Shown here: positions 28,876 through 41,903 of the stretch, piece after piece
How positions within the stretch are numbered: the first letter of the stretch is position 1
How the letters are laid out: each line of letters starts with the position of its first letter
From: Nonomuraea zeae
GTDB taxonomy: Bacteria; Actinomycetota; Actinomycetes; Streptosporangiales; Streptosporangiaceae
Direction: 5' to 3'
DNA length: 64,000 nucleotides
NCBI RefSeq assembly: GCF_005889725.1
Contig: NZ_VCKX01000001.1
Span: forward strand, 62,001-126,000
The notes under the pieces: model-generated
The model's database searches: none
Told to the model about the DNA's origin: nothing
What the model saw: the letters and a program-made list of their open reading frames with translations, nothing else
Program-made: the position numbers and the translations under genes

Positions 28876-31800
28876 TGCCTTCCCCGCTTCCTCCGGCCAG
28901 GAGCGGATGTGGTTTCTGTCGCGCTTCGAGCCCGACCTGGCCGTCTACAACATCGGGATGCTGATGCCGATGGGGGCCAGGCAGCCGGTGGACCCGCGCC
29001 GGCTGGAGCAGGCGATCGATCTGGTGGTGCGGCGCCATGAGGCGTTGCGCACCACGTTCGAGTTCCGGGACGGGCAGGTCGTGCAGATCGTCAGCCCCGG
29101 CGCGCCGCCCACGGCGCTGACGGAGACGGACCTGACCCACCTGCCGCCGGCCGCCGCCGAGGCGGAGCTGGCCCGCCTGGCCAGGGCGGACGCGGTCGTG
29201 CCGTTCGACATGGAGCGGGCGCCGCTGTTCCGGGCCAGGCAGGTCAAGCTGGCCGAGGGCGATCTGCGGCTGGTCATCGTCTTCGACCACACGATCTTCG
29301 ACGGCGTCTCCTCCATGATCTTCATGGAGGAGGTGGGGGAATGCTACGACGCGCTCGGCGAGGACCGCGCGCCGAAGCTGCCCGAGCTGCCGATCCAGTT
29401 CGCCGACTTCGCCGTGTGGCAGCGCGGCCGGCTGTCCGGCGAGTTCCTGGAGACCGAGCTGGCGCACTGGCGCGAACGGCTGGCCGGGGTGCCCGCCGAC
29501 CTCGCTCTGCCGGGCGACCGGCCGCGGCCGGCCCGCCGTACCTATCGGGGCGAGATCCGGCTCGGCGCCTACTCCCCCGAGCTGTCGGAGGGCGTGGAGC
29601 GGCTGGCCAAGGAGCTCAACGCGACGTTGTTCACGGTGATGCTCACCGCGTACGCGAGCGTGCTGTCGCGCTGGTCCGGGATCGACGACATCGTGGTGGG
29701 CACGCCGATCGCGGGACGGCTGCTGCCCGAGACCGAGCCGGTCATCGGCATGTTCGTCAACGCGGTGCCGCTGCGCGTGGACCTGTCGGGCGCGCCCAGC
29801 TTCCGCGAGGCCGCCGCGCGCGTGCGGGCGACGGTGGCGGAGGCGCTGGACCATCAGGAGCTGCCGTTCGAGCGGCTCGTGGAGGACCTGCAGCCGGCCC
29901 GGGATCTGAGCGTGCCGGCCCTCTACCAGGTGATGTTCAACCTGGCCGTCCGCACCAACGAGGGGCAGATCGGCAACGGCACCGCGAAGGTGGACATCCA
30001 GCTCGACGTCAACATGCGTGACGGGCGGTTGCACACCCGGCTGGAGTACGCCACCGACCTGTTCGATCCGGAGACGATCGAGCGCTTCGAGGCCAACCTG
30101 CGGACCCTGGTCGAGGCAGCCGTCGCCGACCCCGACCGGGCGGTGTCCGCGCTCCGGGTGCTCCCGGAGGAGGAGCGCCAGCGGGTGCTGGCCCTCGGGG
30201 CCGGCGCGCCCCGGGCCGCGCCCGGGACCCTGCACGCGTTGATCGAGGCCCAAGCCGCCGCGACTCCCGGCGCTCCCGCGGTGGTCTCCGGCGATGCCAC
30301 GCTCACCTACGCCGAGCTCAACGGCCGCGCCAACCGGCTCGCCCGGTGGCTGCGGCACATCGGCGTCGAGCGCGGCCGGCCGGTCGCGGTCTGCGCGGAG
30401 CGCTCGCCCGAGCTGGTCGTCGCGCTTCTCGCCGTGCTCAAGGCGGGCGGGGCGTACGTGCCGCTGGATCCCGAATACCCGCGGGACCGGCTGGAGTTCA
30501 TGCTCTCCGACTGCGGCGCACAGGTGCTGCTCACCCAGCGCCACCTGTCGCCCGGCGGGCCGATCAAGGCGGTGCTGCTGGAGGACGACCACGACCTCGA
30601 CTCCGGCGATCTCGAACCGGTGACCGGACCGGACGACGCCGCGTACCTGATCTACACCTCGGGCTCGACCGGCCGGCCGAAGGCGGTGGTCAACACCCAT
30701 CGCGGCATCGTCAACCGCCTGGCCTGGATGCAGGAGACGTTCGGCCTGACGGCCGGCGACGTGGTGATGCAGAAGACCCCGACCAGCTTCGACGTGTCGG
30801 TGTGGGAGCTCTTCTGGCCGCTGCTGCAGGGCGCCTGCCTCGTCCCGGTACGGCCGGGCGGCCACCGCGACCCCGGCCACCAGCGCGACCTGATCAAGCG
30901 GCACGCGGTCACCACGATGCACTTCGTGCCGTCCATGCTCGCCCTCTTCCTGGAGGAGGCGAACATCGAGTCGTGCACGTCCCTGCGGCGCGTGGTGTGC
31001 AGTGGCGAGGAGCTGCCGCCCAGGATGGCGGCCCGCTTCTTCGACCGCCTGCCCGGCGTGGAGCTGCACAACCTCTACGGCCCCACCGAGGCGGCCGTCG
31101 ACGTCTCCTGGCACGCCTGCCGGCCGGGCGAGACGGTGATCCCCATCGGCCGCCCGATGCCCGGCTGCCGCCTGCACGTCCTCGACGGGCACCTGGAGCC
31201 GATGCCGGTCGGCGTACCCGGTCACCTGCACATCGGCGGCGTCCAGGTGGCGCGCGGCTACGCGGGCCGGCCGGGGCTGACGGCCGAGCGCTTCGTCCCC
31301 GACCCGTACGGCCCGCCGGGCGCGCGCCTGTACGCCACCGGCGACCTGGCCAGGCTGCGCGCCGACGGGGAGCTGGAGTTCCTCGGCCGCATCGACGACC
31401 AGGTGAAGGTGCACGGCTGGCGGGTCGAGCTGGGCGAGATCGAGGCGGCGCTGGCCGAGGACGCCCGGGTGCGCAGGGCCGTCGTGGCCCTGCGCGACGA
31501 CGCGCCGGGCGGGCGCGGGCTGGTGGCCTACGTGGACTGGACGGGCGAGGCCGCCCAGCTGGCGCACGAGCTGCGGACCGGGCTGGCGGGCAAGCTGCCG
31601 CCGGCGCTGGTTCCGCAGGCGTTCGTCCGGGTCACCGAGTTCCCCCTAGGCCCGAGCGGGAAGCTCGACCGCGCCGCGCTGCCGCCGCCCACCGGGCCCG
31701 GCCGCAGCGATCTGGGCACCACCTACGTCGCGCCGGAGACGCCGCTGGAGGAGGAACTGTGCGCGCTCTGGGGCGAGCTGCTCGGCCGTGACCGGGTGGG

Positions 31801-32004
31801 CATCGAGGACGACTTCTTCGCGCTCGGCGGGCATTCGCTGCTGGCCGTCCTGCTGATCACCAGGTACCGGGAGGCGTACGGGATCGAGATGGACCTGCGG
31901 GTCTGCTTCGAGCTCACCACGGTGGCCGAGCACGCGCTGGCCGTACTGGAACTCCAGCTCGGCGACGTCGAGCTGGACGATCTGCTGGCAGAGGACGCGG
32001 ACGG

Positions 32005-32008
<4 letters not shown>
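28868..32008 (+). CDS. NRPS, C-A(Ser)-PCP
   Basis: 1046 aa. C domain ~8-425 with DHTIFDG: the first His of HHxxxDG is Asp140, but the catalytic second His (His141) and Asp145 remain. This variation fits a C domain that accepts a polyketide donor. A domain ~445-935; the specificity residues read D-V-W-H-V-S-L-V-D, almost the EntF serine code, so L-serine is predicted with good confidence. PCP Ser990 in GGHSL. It follows the PKS and MbtH and should add serine to the polyketide-extended chain. Confidence 0.92.
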
Positions 32009-35119
<3,111 letters not shown>

Positions 35120-35127
<8 letters not shown>

Positions 35128-38100
35128 GCGGCGTGCGCGCGTGGAGGCCCGCTTCCGCAAGGCCCTGGCGGGCCTGAACACCGGCACCGGCACCGGTACT
35201 GGCACCGGTACTGGCACCGGCCCCGGCGCTGACACCGGCGCCGCGGAGGAGATCCCGCGGCGTGCCGCGGGCAGCGATCCGCCGCTGTCGTTCGCGCAGG
35301 AGCGACTGTGGTTCATGGAGCAGTTCGCCCCCGGGACGAGCGCCTACGTGCTGCCCGTGTCGGCCAGGATCCACGGCCCGCTCGACGCCGAACGGCTGCG
35401 GCAGTCGCTCGACGCCGTGGTCGCCCGGCACGAGAGCCTGCGCATGACCTTCCCCGCCGGCCCCGACGGGCGGCCGGTGGTGCGGGTGGCCGATCGGGTA
35501 CGTGTCCCGCTGCGCGTCGTGGACGTGACGACGGAGGCGGCGGCCAGGCAGGTGCTCAGCGCCGACGCCGCGCTGCCTTTCGAGCTGGCGACCGGCCCGC
35601 TGCTGCGCGCCACCCTGGCCCGGCTGGCGCCCGGTGACCACGCGCTGCTCGTCGCCGTTCATCACATCGTCGCCGACGGCTGGTCGGCCGACCTCATCCT
35701 CCGCGAGCTCCTGACGCCGCCGGAGCGCGGTCCGCGGCTGGGTTTCGGCGACTACGCGGTGTGGCAGCGGGAGCGCCTGAGCGGCACGCGGCTGGCCGAC
35801 GACCTGGCGTTCTGGCGCGGCGAGCTGGACGGGCTGCAGGTGCTCGAGCTGCCCCTGGACCGGCCCCGCCCGCCCCGGCAGGGCTTCCGGGGCGGCTGGC
35901 ACGACGTTGAGCTGGACGTGGCGGCGTTCCGCGAGCTGTGCCGGGCCGAGGGGGCGACGCTCTACATGGGGCTGCTCGCCGCCTTCCAGGTGCTGCTGGC
36001 CCGCTGGTCCGGCATGAGCGGCTTCGCGGTGGGGTCGCCGGTGGCCGGGCGGAGCAGGCCCGAGTTCGAGGACATGGTGGGGCTGTTCGTCAACCTGCTC
36101 CCGCTGCGGGCGCGGCTGGCGGGCGATCCCGGGTTCGCCGAGTTGCTGCGCCGTACGCGGGATGGGGCGCTGGAGGTCTACGACCACCAGGAGCTGCCCT
36201 TCGAGAAGCTGGTCGCCGAGCTGGACCCCGAACGCGATGTCAGCCGCCCGCCGCTGGTGCAGGTGCTGTTCGCGCTGCAGAGCTATCGCGACGGCGGCGA
36301 GGGCTTCGAGCCGGACAGCACGACCACCCGGTTCGACCTGGAGCTCTACGCCGCCGAGCGGGGTGAGCGGCTGGGGGGACGCTTCGTCTACAACAGCGAG
36401 CTGTTCCGGCCGGAGACGATCGAGCGGCTGGCGCGGCGGTTCGCCGCGCTCCTGCGTGCGGTGGTGGCGGCGCCCGACGTGCCGGTGGGCCGCCTGGACA
36501 TCCTGCCGGCCGAAGAGCGCGAGCAGCTCGCGCGCTGGAACGCCACCGCCCGGGAGCATCCGGGCGGGCTGCTGCACGAGCTGGTCTTCGAGCAGGCCGA
36601 GCGGACGCCGGAGGCGACGGCGCTGGTCTTCGAGGGCGACCGGCTGACCTACCGCGAGCTGGCCGAGCGGGCCCGCGCCGTGGCGGCCGGGCTGGACGTG
36701 CGGGTGGACCAGCCGATCGGCGTGTGCATGGAACGCGGCCTGGACCTCCCGGTCGTGCTCCTCGGGGTGCTGGCGGCGGGTGGCGCCTACCTGCCGCTCG
36801 ATCCGGGCCACCCGGCGGAGCGGACGCGCGGCATGCTGGCCGACGCGGGCGCCGGCCTGGTGCTCACGGCAGCGGACGGGCATGCGGGCCCGGCACCCGT
36901 CGTGCGGGTGCACGAGGACAACCTGGCCTACGTCATCTTCACCTCAGGATCCACCGGACGCCCGAAAGGCGTGGGCGTCTCCCACCGGGCGATCGTCAAC
37001 CGGCTGCGCTGGATGCAGGACACCTTCCAGCTCACCCCGCAAGACCGCGTCCTGCACAAGACACCCACCACCTTCGACGTCTCGGTCTGGGAGCTCTTCT
37101 GGCCCCTCATCACCGGCGCCACCATGATCATCGCCAAGCCCGGCGGCCACCGCGACACCGCCTACCTCCGCGACCTCATCAAAACCGAACAGATCACCAC
37201 CACCCACTTCGTCCCCTCCATGCTCCAAGCCTTCCTCGAAGAAGACGACATCCAGCCCCCACCACGGATCATCTGCTCCGGCGAAGCCCTCCCACCCGGC
37301 CTCGACCTCCCCGGCCTGCACAACCTCTACGGCCCCACCGAAGCCGCCATCGACGTCTCCTGGCACCCCTGCCAGCCCGGAGAGCCGATCGTCCCCATCG
37401 GCAAGCCGGTCGACAACACCACCCTCCACGTCCTCGACCAGCACCTCCGCGAAGTCCCCATCGGCACACCCGGCGAGCTCTACCTCGGCGGCATCCAGCT
37501 CGCCCGCGGCTACCTGGGCAAACCAGCACTCACCGCCGAACGCTTCCTCCCCGCACCCAACGGCCAACGCCTCTACAAGACCGGCGACCTCGCCCGCTGG
37601 CTGCCATCCGGCGAGCTCGAATACCTCGGCCGCACCGACCACCAAGTCAAGATCCGCGGCATGCGCGTCGAACCCGGCGAGGTCGAGGCCGCCCTGCGCG
37701 CGCAGCCGGGAGTGCGCGACGCGGCCGTCACGGCGTACGAGCAGAGCCTGGTCGGCTACGTCGTCGGCGACGTGCCCGACCTCCGTGACGTCCTGCCCGA
37801 CCACCTGATCCCGCGCCGGTGGGTGCACCTGGACGCCCTGCCGCTCACCCGCAGCGGCAAGCTCGACCGGGCCGCGTTGCCCCCGCCGGAGACAGCGAGC
37901 GGCCGGCCGTACGTGCCGCCGCGTGACGAGGTGGAAGCGCGCCTCGCCACGCTCTACGAAGAGGTGCTGAAGGTGCCCGCGGCCGGGATCCTGGACGACT
38001 TCTTCGAGCTCGGCGGCCACTCGCTGAGCGCCCTGCGGCTGGCCGCCCGCATCCGCCAGGAGCTGGGACGCAGCCTGCCGGTCGCCGCCCTCCTGGCCGC

Positions 38101-38953
38101 GCCGACGATCAGCGCGCTGGCCAGGGTGCTCCGCCAGACCGATGACCTCGCGCCGCCCAGCCACGTCGTGCCGCTCAACCCGGACGGCGACCGTACGCCG
38201 ATCTTCTTCATGCACGCGCTCGGCGGCCAGGTCTTCCGCTACCACCCGCTGGCCCGCCGCCTCGGCCCCGACCAGCCGGTGTACGCCATCGCCGCGCGCG
38301 GGCTCGTGCCCGGCGAGGAGCCGCACGCCACGCTCGCCGAGATGGCCGACGCCTACGTGGCCGACCTGCTGGAGGTACGGCCGGCGGGGCCGTACGTGCT
38401 GGGCGGGTTCTGCATCGGCGGGAACATCGCTCTGGAGGTGGCCAGGCGCCTGCGCGAGCGCGGCGAGCAGGTGCCGCTCGTCGTGCTCTTCTACGCCGAT
38501 GCCGAAGAGCCCGTGGCCGGCGCGTCGCTGGAGGACGACACGGTCCTGCTGTTCCACGCGCTGGCCGGCGGGCCTGAGGAAACCCTCGGGCTGGACCCGG
38601 CCGAGCTCGCCGCCCAGCCGCCGGAGGAGCGGCTGCTGGCGGTCATGGGCGCCGCCTCGGCCGCCGACCGGCTGGCCCCCGACACCGCCGAGGTCGAGCA
38701 GGCGCGCCGCTACCTGGCCGTGTTCCGGGCCAACGCGCACGCGGTCGGCGGCTACCGGCACGAACCCTACGACGGCGACATCGCGCTCTTCGCGCCCAGG
38801 CGCGAGGACGGCACCTGGTCCTCCGTCGCCAAGGGGCGGTTCGCGCACGTCCCGATCCCCGAGGAACGCGTCCCGATCCTGTACGAACCCCTGGTCGCCG
38901 GAGCGGCCACCGAGATCAGAAGGTGGATGGATCATGGCATCCCCGACCAGTGA
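35120..38953 (+). CDS. Terminal NRPS, C-A(Ser)-PCP-TE with Cys nucleophile
   Basis: 1277 aa from a GTG at 35120 with GAGGAGG (35104-35110) upstream; the start MSERRARVE parallels that of the preceding module. C: HHIVADGWS (His181/His182). A: D-V-W-H-I-S-L-I-D, a serine code. PCP: GGHSL (Ser968). TE ~1025-1270: the GxSxG nucleophile elbow reads GFCIG, so Cys1098 replaces Ser. It releases the finished chain. Cys-type TEs are known from beta-lactone- and beta-lactam-forming systems (ObiF, SulM) as well as others, so ring-forming release is possible. A DNA block at about 36935-37690 has different codon use. The 3' end overlaps the exporter by 20 bp. Confidence 0.92.
35180..35221 (+). repeat. 7 x 6-bp ACCGGC-type microsatellite
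   Basis: Seven in-frame hexamers (ACCGGC/ACCGGT/ACTGGC) coding a (Thr-Gly)7 linker between the N-terminal helix and the C domain of the terminal NRPS. Length change by slippage would keep the frame, so strain variation is likely here. Confidence 0.9.
36935..37690 (+). other. Codon-use island inside the terminal adenylation domain (probable subdomain swap)
   Basis: Between the A3 core (TSGSTGRPKG) and about the A8 core (MRVEPGEVEAA) codon choice changes: CAA, GAA, AAA, CTC, TCC and CCC-rich strings become frequent, while the flanks use CAG, GAG, CTG and GCG like the rest of the operon. The block codes residues ~606-857 and contains every specificity position. This is what replacement of the substrate-binding core by recombination would leave. 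Seen by eye; not computed. Confidence 0.6.
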
Positions 38954-40202
38954 ACAGACCAGCCTGTGGCGCAACGGCAACTTCCTGCGCCTGTGGGCCG
39001 GGCAGAGCCTGTCGCAGTTCGGCTCGGCGATCACCTATTTCGCGATCCCCGTCATCGCGGTCACCGTGCTGCACGCCTCCGAGGAGGAGATGGGCCTCAT
39101 CGGCTTCCTGCTCCGGGTTCCGATGGTGCTCTTCCTGCTCTTCGGCGTGCTGGCCGACCGGGTGCGCAAGCGGCCCATCCTGATCTGGACGGACGTGGCG
39201 CGCTTCGTGCTGCTGATGCTGATCCCCATCGCGTGGTTCGCCGACATGCTCACGCTGGCCTGGATCTACGGCGTCATCTTCGCCATCGGGCTGCTCGGCA
39301 CGCTCTTCCAGACGGCCTACCGCAGCTACTTCCCGTTCCTGGTGCCGCCGGAGAACTTCCTGGAGGGCAACTCCAAGCTGCAGCTGACCGAGTCGACCGC
39401 CCAGACGTTCGGCCCCGGCCTGGCCGCGGCGCTGCTGAAGGTGATCTCCGCGCCCGCGCTGCTGGTCATCGACGCGGTGTCGTACCTGGCCTCCGCGATA
39501 GCGGTGGCGCTGATCAAGCGGCCGGAAGCGCGGCCGGAGCCGGACGACACCACCGCCGGGCAGGTGCACAAGGCGATCTGGCAGGGCATGGGCTGGGTGT
39601 TGCGGCACGAGCTGATCCGGCCGCTGGCCATCTCGTCGGCCGTGTACTCGCTGTTCATCCTGGGCTCGATGAACTCGATCTACGCCCTGTACGTGATCCG
39701 TGACCTGGGCGTGCCCGCGGCCTGGTTCGGCAGCATCCTGGCCGGTGGCGGCGTGGGCTCGATCATCGGGGCGCTGCTGGCCGTCAAGGTGATGCGGCGC
39801 TTCGCGATCGGCGGGGTGCTGCTGTGGTCGATCGTGTACGGCAACCTCGCGCTCTTCCTCATCCCCCTCGCCACCGGGCCGGTCTGGGTCTCGGTGACCA
39901 TGCTGGTCGCCGCGCAGCTGATCAGCGGCGTCACCTCGCAGATCTTCTTCGTCACCAACACCACGCTGGTGCAGACGATCACCCCGCCGCGGTTGCAGGG
40001 CCGCGTGGTGGCCTCGATCTACTCGCTGGGCCTGATCCCCGCCCCGCTGGGCGCTCTGGGCGCGGGCCTGCTGGCCGGCGCCCTGGGGACGCGTACGGCG
40101 CTGTGGGTGGTCGTCGCCATCGGCGCGCTGGTGCCGATGGCGGCGATGGCCTGGTCGCCCCTGGCCAAGCTCAAGGAGATGCCGGCGCCAGAGCCGCAAT
40201 GA
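38934..40202 (+). CDS. MFS exporter (EntS/MFS_3-like)
   Basis: 422 aa from ATG 38934, overlapping the NRPS by 20 bp. About 12 hydrophobic spans are visible, with the A-motif-like GVLADRVRKRP after span 2 (about residue 75). Relatives include siderophore and drug exporters such as EntS. Location at the end of the assembly-line operon points to product export and self-protection. Its 3' end overlaps the converging monooxygenase gene by 32 bp. Confidence 0.9.
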   Translation: MASPTSEQTSLWRNGNFLRLWAGQSLSQFGSAITYFAIPVIAVTVLHASEEEMGLIGFLLRVPMVLFLLFGVLADRVRKRPILIWTDVARFVLLMLIPIAWFADMLTLAWIYGVIFAIGLLGTLFQTAYRSYFPFLVPPENFLEGNSKLQLTESTAQTFGPGLAAALLKVISAPALLVIDAVSYLASAIAVALIKRPEARPEPDDTTAGQVHKAIWQGMGWVLRHELIRPLAISSAVYSLFILGSMNSIYALYVIRDLGVPAAWFGSILAGGGVGSIIGALLAVKVMRRFAIGGVLLWSIVYGNLALFLIPLATGPVWVSVTMLVAAQLISGVTSQIFFVTNTTLVQTITPPRLQGRVVASIYSLGLIPAPLGALGAGLLAGALGTRTALWVVVAIGALVPMAAMAWSPLAKLKEMPAPEPQ

Positions 40203-41190
40203 GCCGTAGCTGGCGGCTGCGCAGCCGCCGGGTGGGCGTGACCAGGCCGACGATCAGCGTGGTCGCGCCCGCCTCCTGGTAGGCCGCCATCCGCTCGCGC
40301 ACCTTGCCCGCGGGGCCGCACATGGTCATCGCGTCCACGAGCGCGTCGGGCAGCATCGTCATGGCCTCGCCCTGCCGCCCGTCCAGGAACGCCTCCTGCA
40401 TGCGGGCGGCCTCCTGCTCGAAGCCGAGCGTGGCGGCCAGGCGGTTGTAGAAGTTGGTACGGCGCGAGCCCATGCCGCCGAGATAGAGGGCGAGCATGGG
40501 CCGCATCATGTCGTAGGCCAGCTCCTGGTCCTCCTCGACCAGCGTGAGCACCATGGGCGCGATGTCGAGGCCGTCGCGGTTCAGGTGCTTGGCCATCTTG
40601 GCCAGGTGGTCGGGCGGGAAGTGGATGGCCAGCCAGCCGTCGGCGAGCTCACCGGCCAGCGCGACGGTCTTGGGTCCCATCGCGGCCAGGTAGACCGGCA
40701 GCCGGTCCTGCACCGGCGAGACGGCCAGCGTCAGCTCCTTGCCCTCGCTGCCGGGCAGGGGCAGCGTCATCGTGGCTCCGTCGTGCCGCACCGGCTCGCC
40801 GCCCAGCGCCTTGCGCACCACCTGGAGGTAGTCCCGAGCGCGGGCCAGCGGCCGGTCGAAGGGCTCGCCGTGCCAGCCCTCGACCACCTGCGGGCCGGAG
40901 AGGCCCACGCCCAGCCGGGCGCGGCCGCCGGAGAGCTGGTCGACGGTGGCCGCCGTCATCGCGGCGACCACGGGTTTGCGTCCCGACATCTGGAGCACGC
41001 CGGTGCCCAGCGCGATGCGCTCGGTCTGGCCCGCGATCCAGGCCAGCAGGCTCGCCGGGTCGGTCCCGTAGGTCTCGGCCGCCCACACGGACGAATAGCC
41101 CAGTGCCTCCGCCTCTCGTACCAGCGCCAGGTGGTCGGCCGGGCCGAGGCCCGCACCGCCCCAGTAGCTCATGCTGTAACCGAGGCGCAT
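40171..41190 (-). CDS. Luciferase-like (LLM class) flavin/F420-dependent oxidoreductase
   Basis: 339 aa with LLM signatures: MRLGYSMSYWG, a WAAETYGTDPAS motif, TVDQLSGGRARLGVGLSGPQ split over residues ~80-100, and a C-terminal GPAGKVRERMAAYQEAGATT. These TIM-barrel enzymes use FMN or F420 for hydroxylation or hydride transfer; F420 use is common in actinomycetes. It is the last gene of the minus-strand NRPS operon (start overlaps the thioesterase by 22 bp), so a tailoring role such as hydroxylation of a carrier-bound amino acid is likely. Its last ten codons lie in the antisense of the MFS 3' end. Confidence 0.88.
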   Translation of the reverse strand: MRLGYSMSYWGGAGLGPADHLALVREAEALGYSSVWAAETYGTDPASLLAWIAGQTERIALGTGVLQMSGRKPVVAAMTAATVDQLSGGRARLGVGLSGPQVVEGWHGEPFDRPLARARDYLQVVRKALGGEPVRHDGATMTLPLPGSEGKELTLAVSPVQDRLPVYLAAMGPKTVALAGELADGWLAIHFPPDHLAKMAKHLNRDGLDIAPMVLTLVEEDQELAYDMMRPMLALYLGGMGSRRTNFYNRLAATLGFEQEAARMQEAFLDGRQGEAMTMLPDALVDAMTMCGPAGKVRERMAAYQEAGATTLIVGLVTPTRRLRSRQLRLIAALAPASP

Positions 41191-41903
41191 CCCATCTCCT
41201 CAGCGATCGTGGCTGCCAGGGCGTCCGGAGTCTCCTCGGCCAGCCAGTGGGTGGAGTCGAGCTCCTTCAGCGCGGGCCTGTGCACGCTCTGCCGCCGCCA
41301 GCCCAGCAGGCCGCCCCTGGTCAGCGAGGCGTCCCGGACGCCGTACAGGACGGAGATGGGCACCGGCAGCGGTGGCCCCGGCCGGTGGTGATAGCCGGCC
41401 AGCAACCCGAAGTCGGCGCGGAGCGCCGGCTCCAGCACCGGCCAGAGCGCCTCCCGATCGGCCAGCTCCGGCGGGACGCCGCCGAGGGCGATCAGCTGCT
41501 CCCAGAACAACCACGACGGCAGCGACGGCAGGCGGCGCAGCAGCAGGGTCACGTCCGGCGCGGCGAACGAGGCCACGATCAGCCGTTCCGGCCGGCCACC
41601 CAGCTCGACCACGCGACGGCAGACGAGAAAGGCCAGCAGCGCCCCGCTGCAGTAGCCGAACAGCGTGTACGGCTCGCGCCACCCGGCGAGGTCGCGCGCC
41701 AGATCGTCGACCAGCCCGTCGAGGTCGGTCCGTGGCTCTTCGGCAAGCCTGGCCTGGCGCCCCGGCAGGTTGACCGCCCACAAGCCCACCTCGGGCGGGA
41801 AATGTCCGGCGAGCTCGCCGAGCGAGGCCGGACCGCCGCCCGCGTGCGGGAAGGCGACCAGCGCCCGCTCCCCCTCCTTGACCTGTGCGAACCACGGCGT
41901 CAT
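41169..41903 (-). CDS. Type II thioesterase with Cys at the nucleophile position
   Basis: 244 aa from the ATG at 41903, overlapping the NRPS stop by 4 bp. Family features: LVAFPHAGGG near the N-terminus, VNLPGRQAR, the elbow FGYCSGAL, VLYGVRDAS and DSTHWLAEE. In the elbow the usual Ser (GHSMG) is Cys85. Asp and His partners are kept. Type II thioesterases remove wrong or stalled acyl groups. This is the second one in the cluster; the other (17122) has normal Ser. The Cys may change its job to an acyltransferase or a slow hydrolase. Confidence 0.85.
   Translation of the reverse strand: MTPWFAQVKEGERALVAFPHAGGGPASLGELAGHFPPEVGLWAVNLPGRQARLAEEPRTDLDGLVDDLARDLAGWREPYTLFGYCSGALLAFLVCRRVVELGGRPERLIVASFAAPDVTLLLRRLPSLPSWLFWEQLIALGGVPPELADREALWPVLEPALRADFGLLAGYHHRPGPPLPVPISVLYGVRDASLTRGGLLGWRRQSVHRPALKELDSTHWLAEETPDALAATIAEEMGCASVTA

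Noticed and set aside
28868-29400. Inactive C domain because HHxxxDG begins with Asp
   Set aside because: The catalytic second His and the Asp are kept; change of the first His is tolerated in many C domains.
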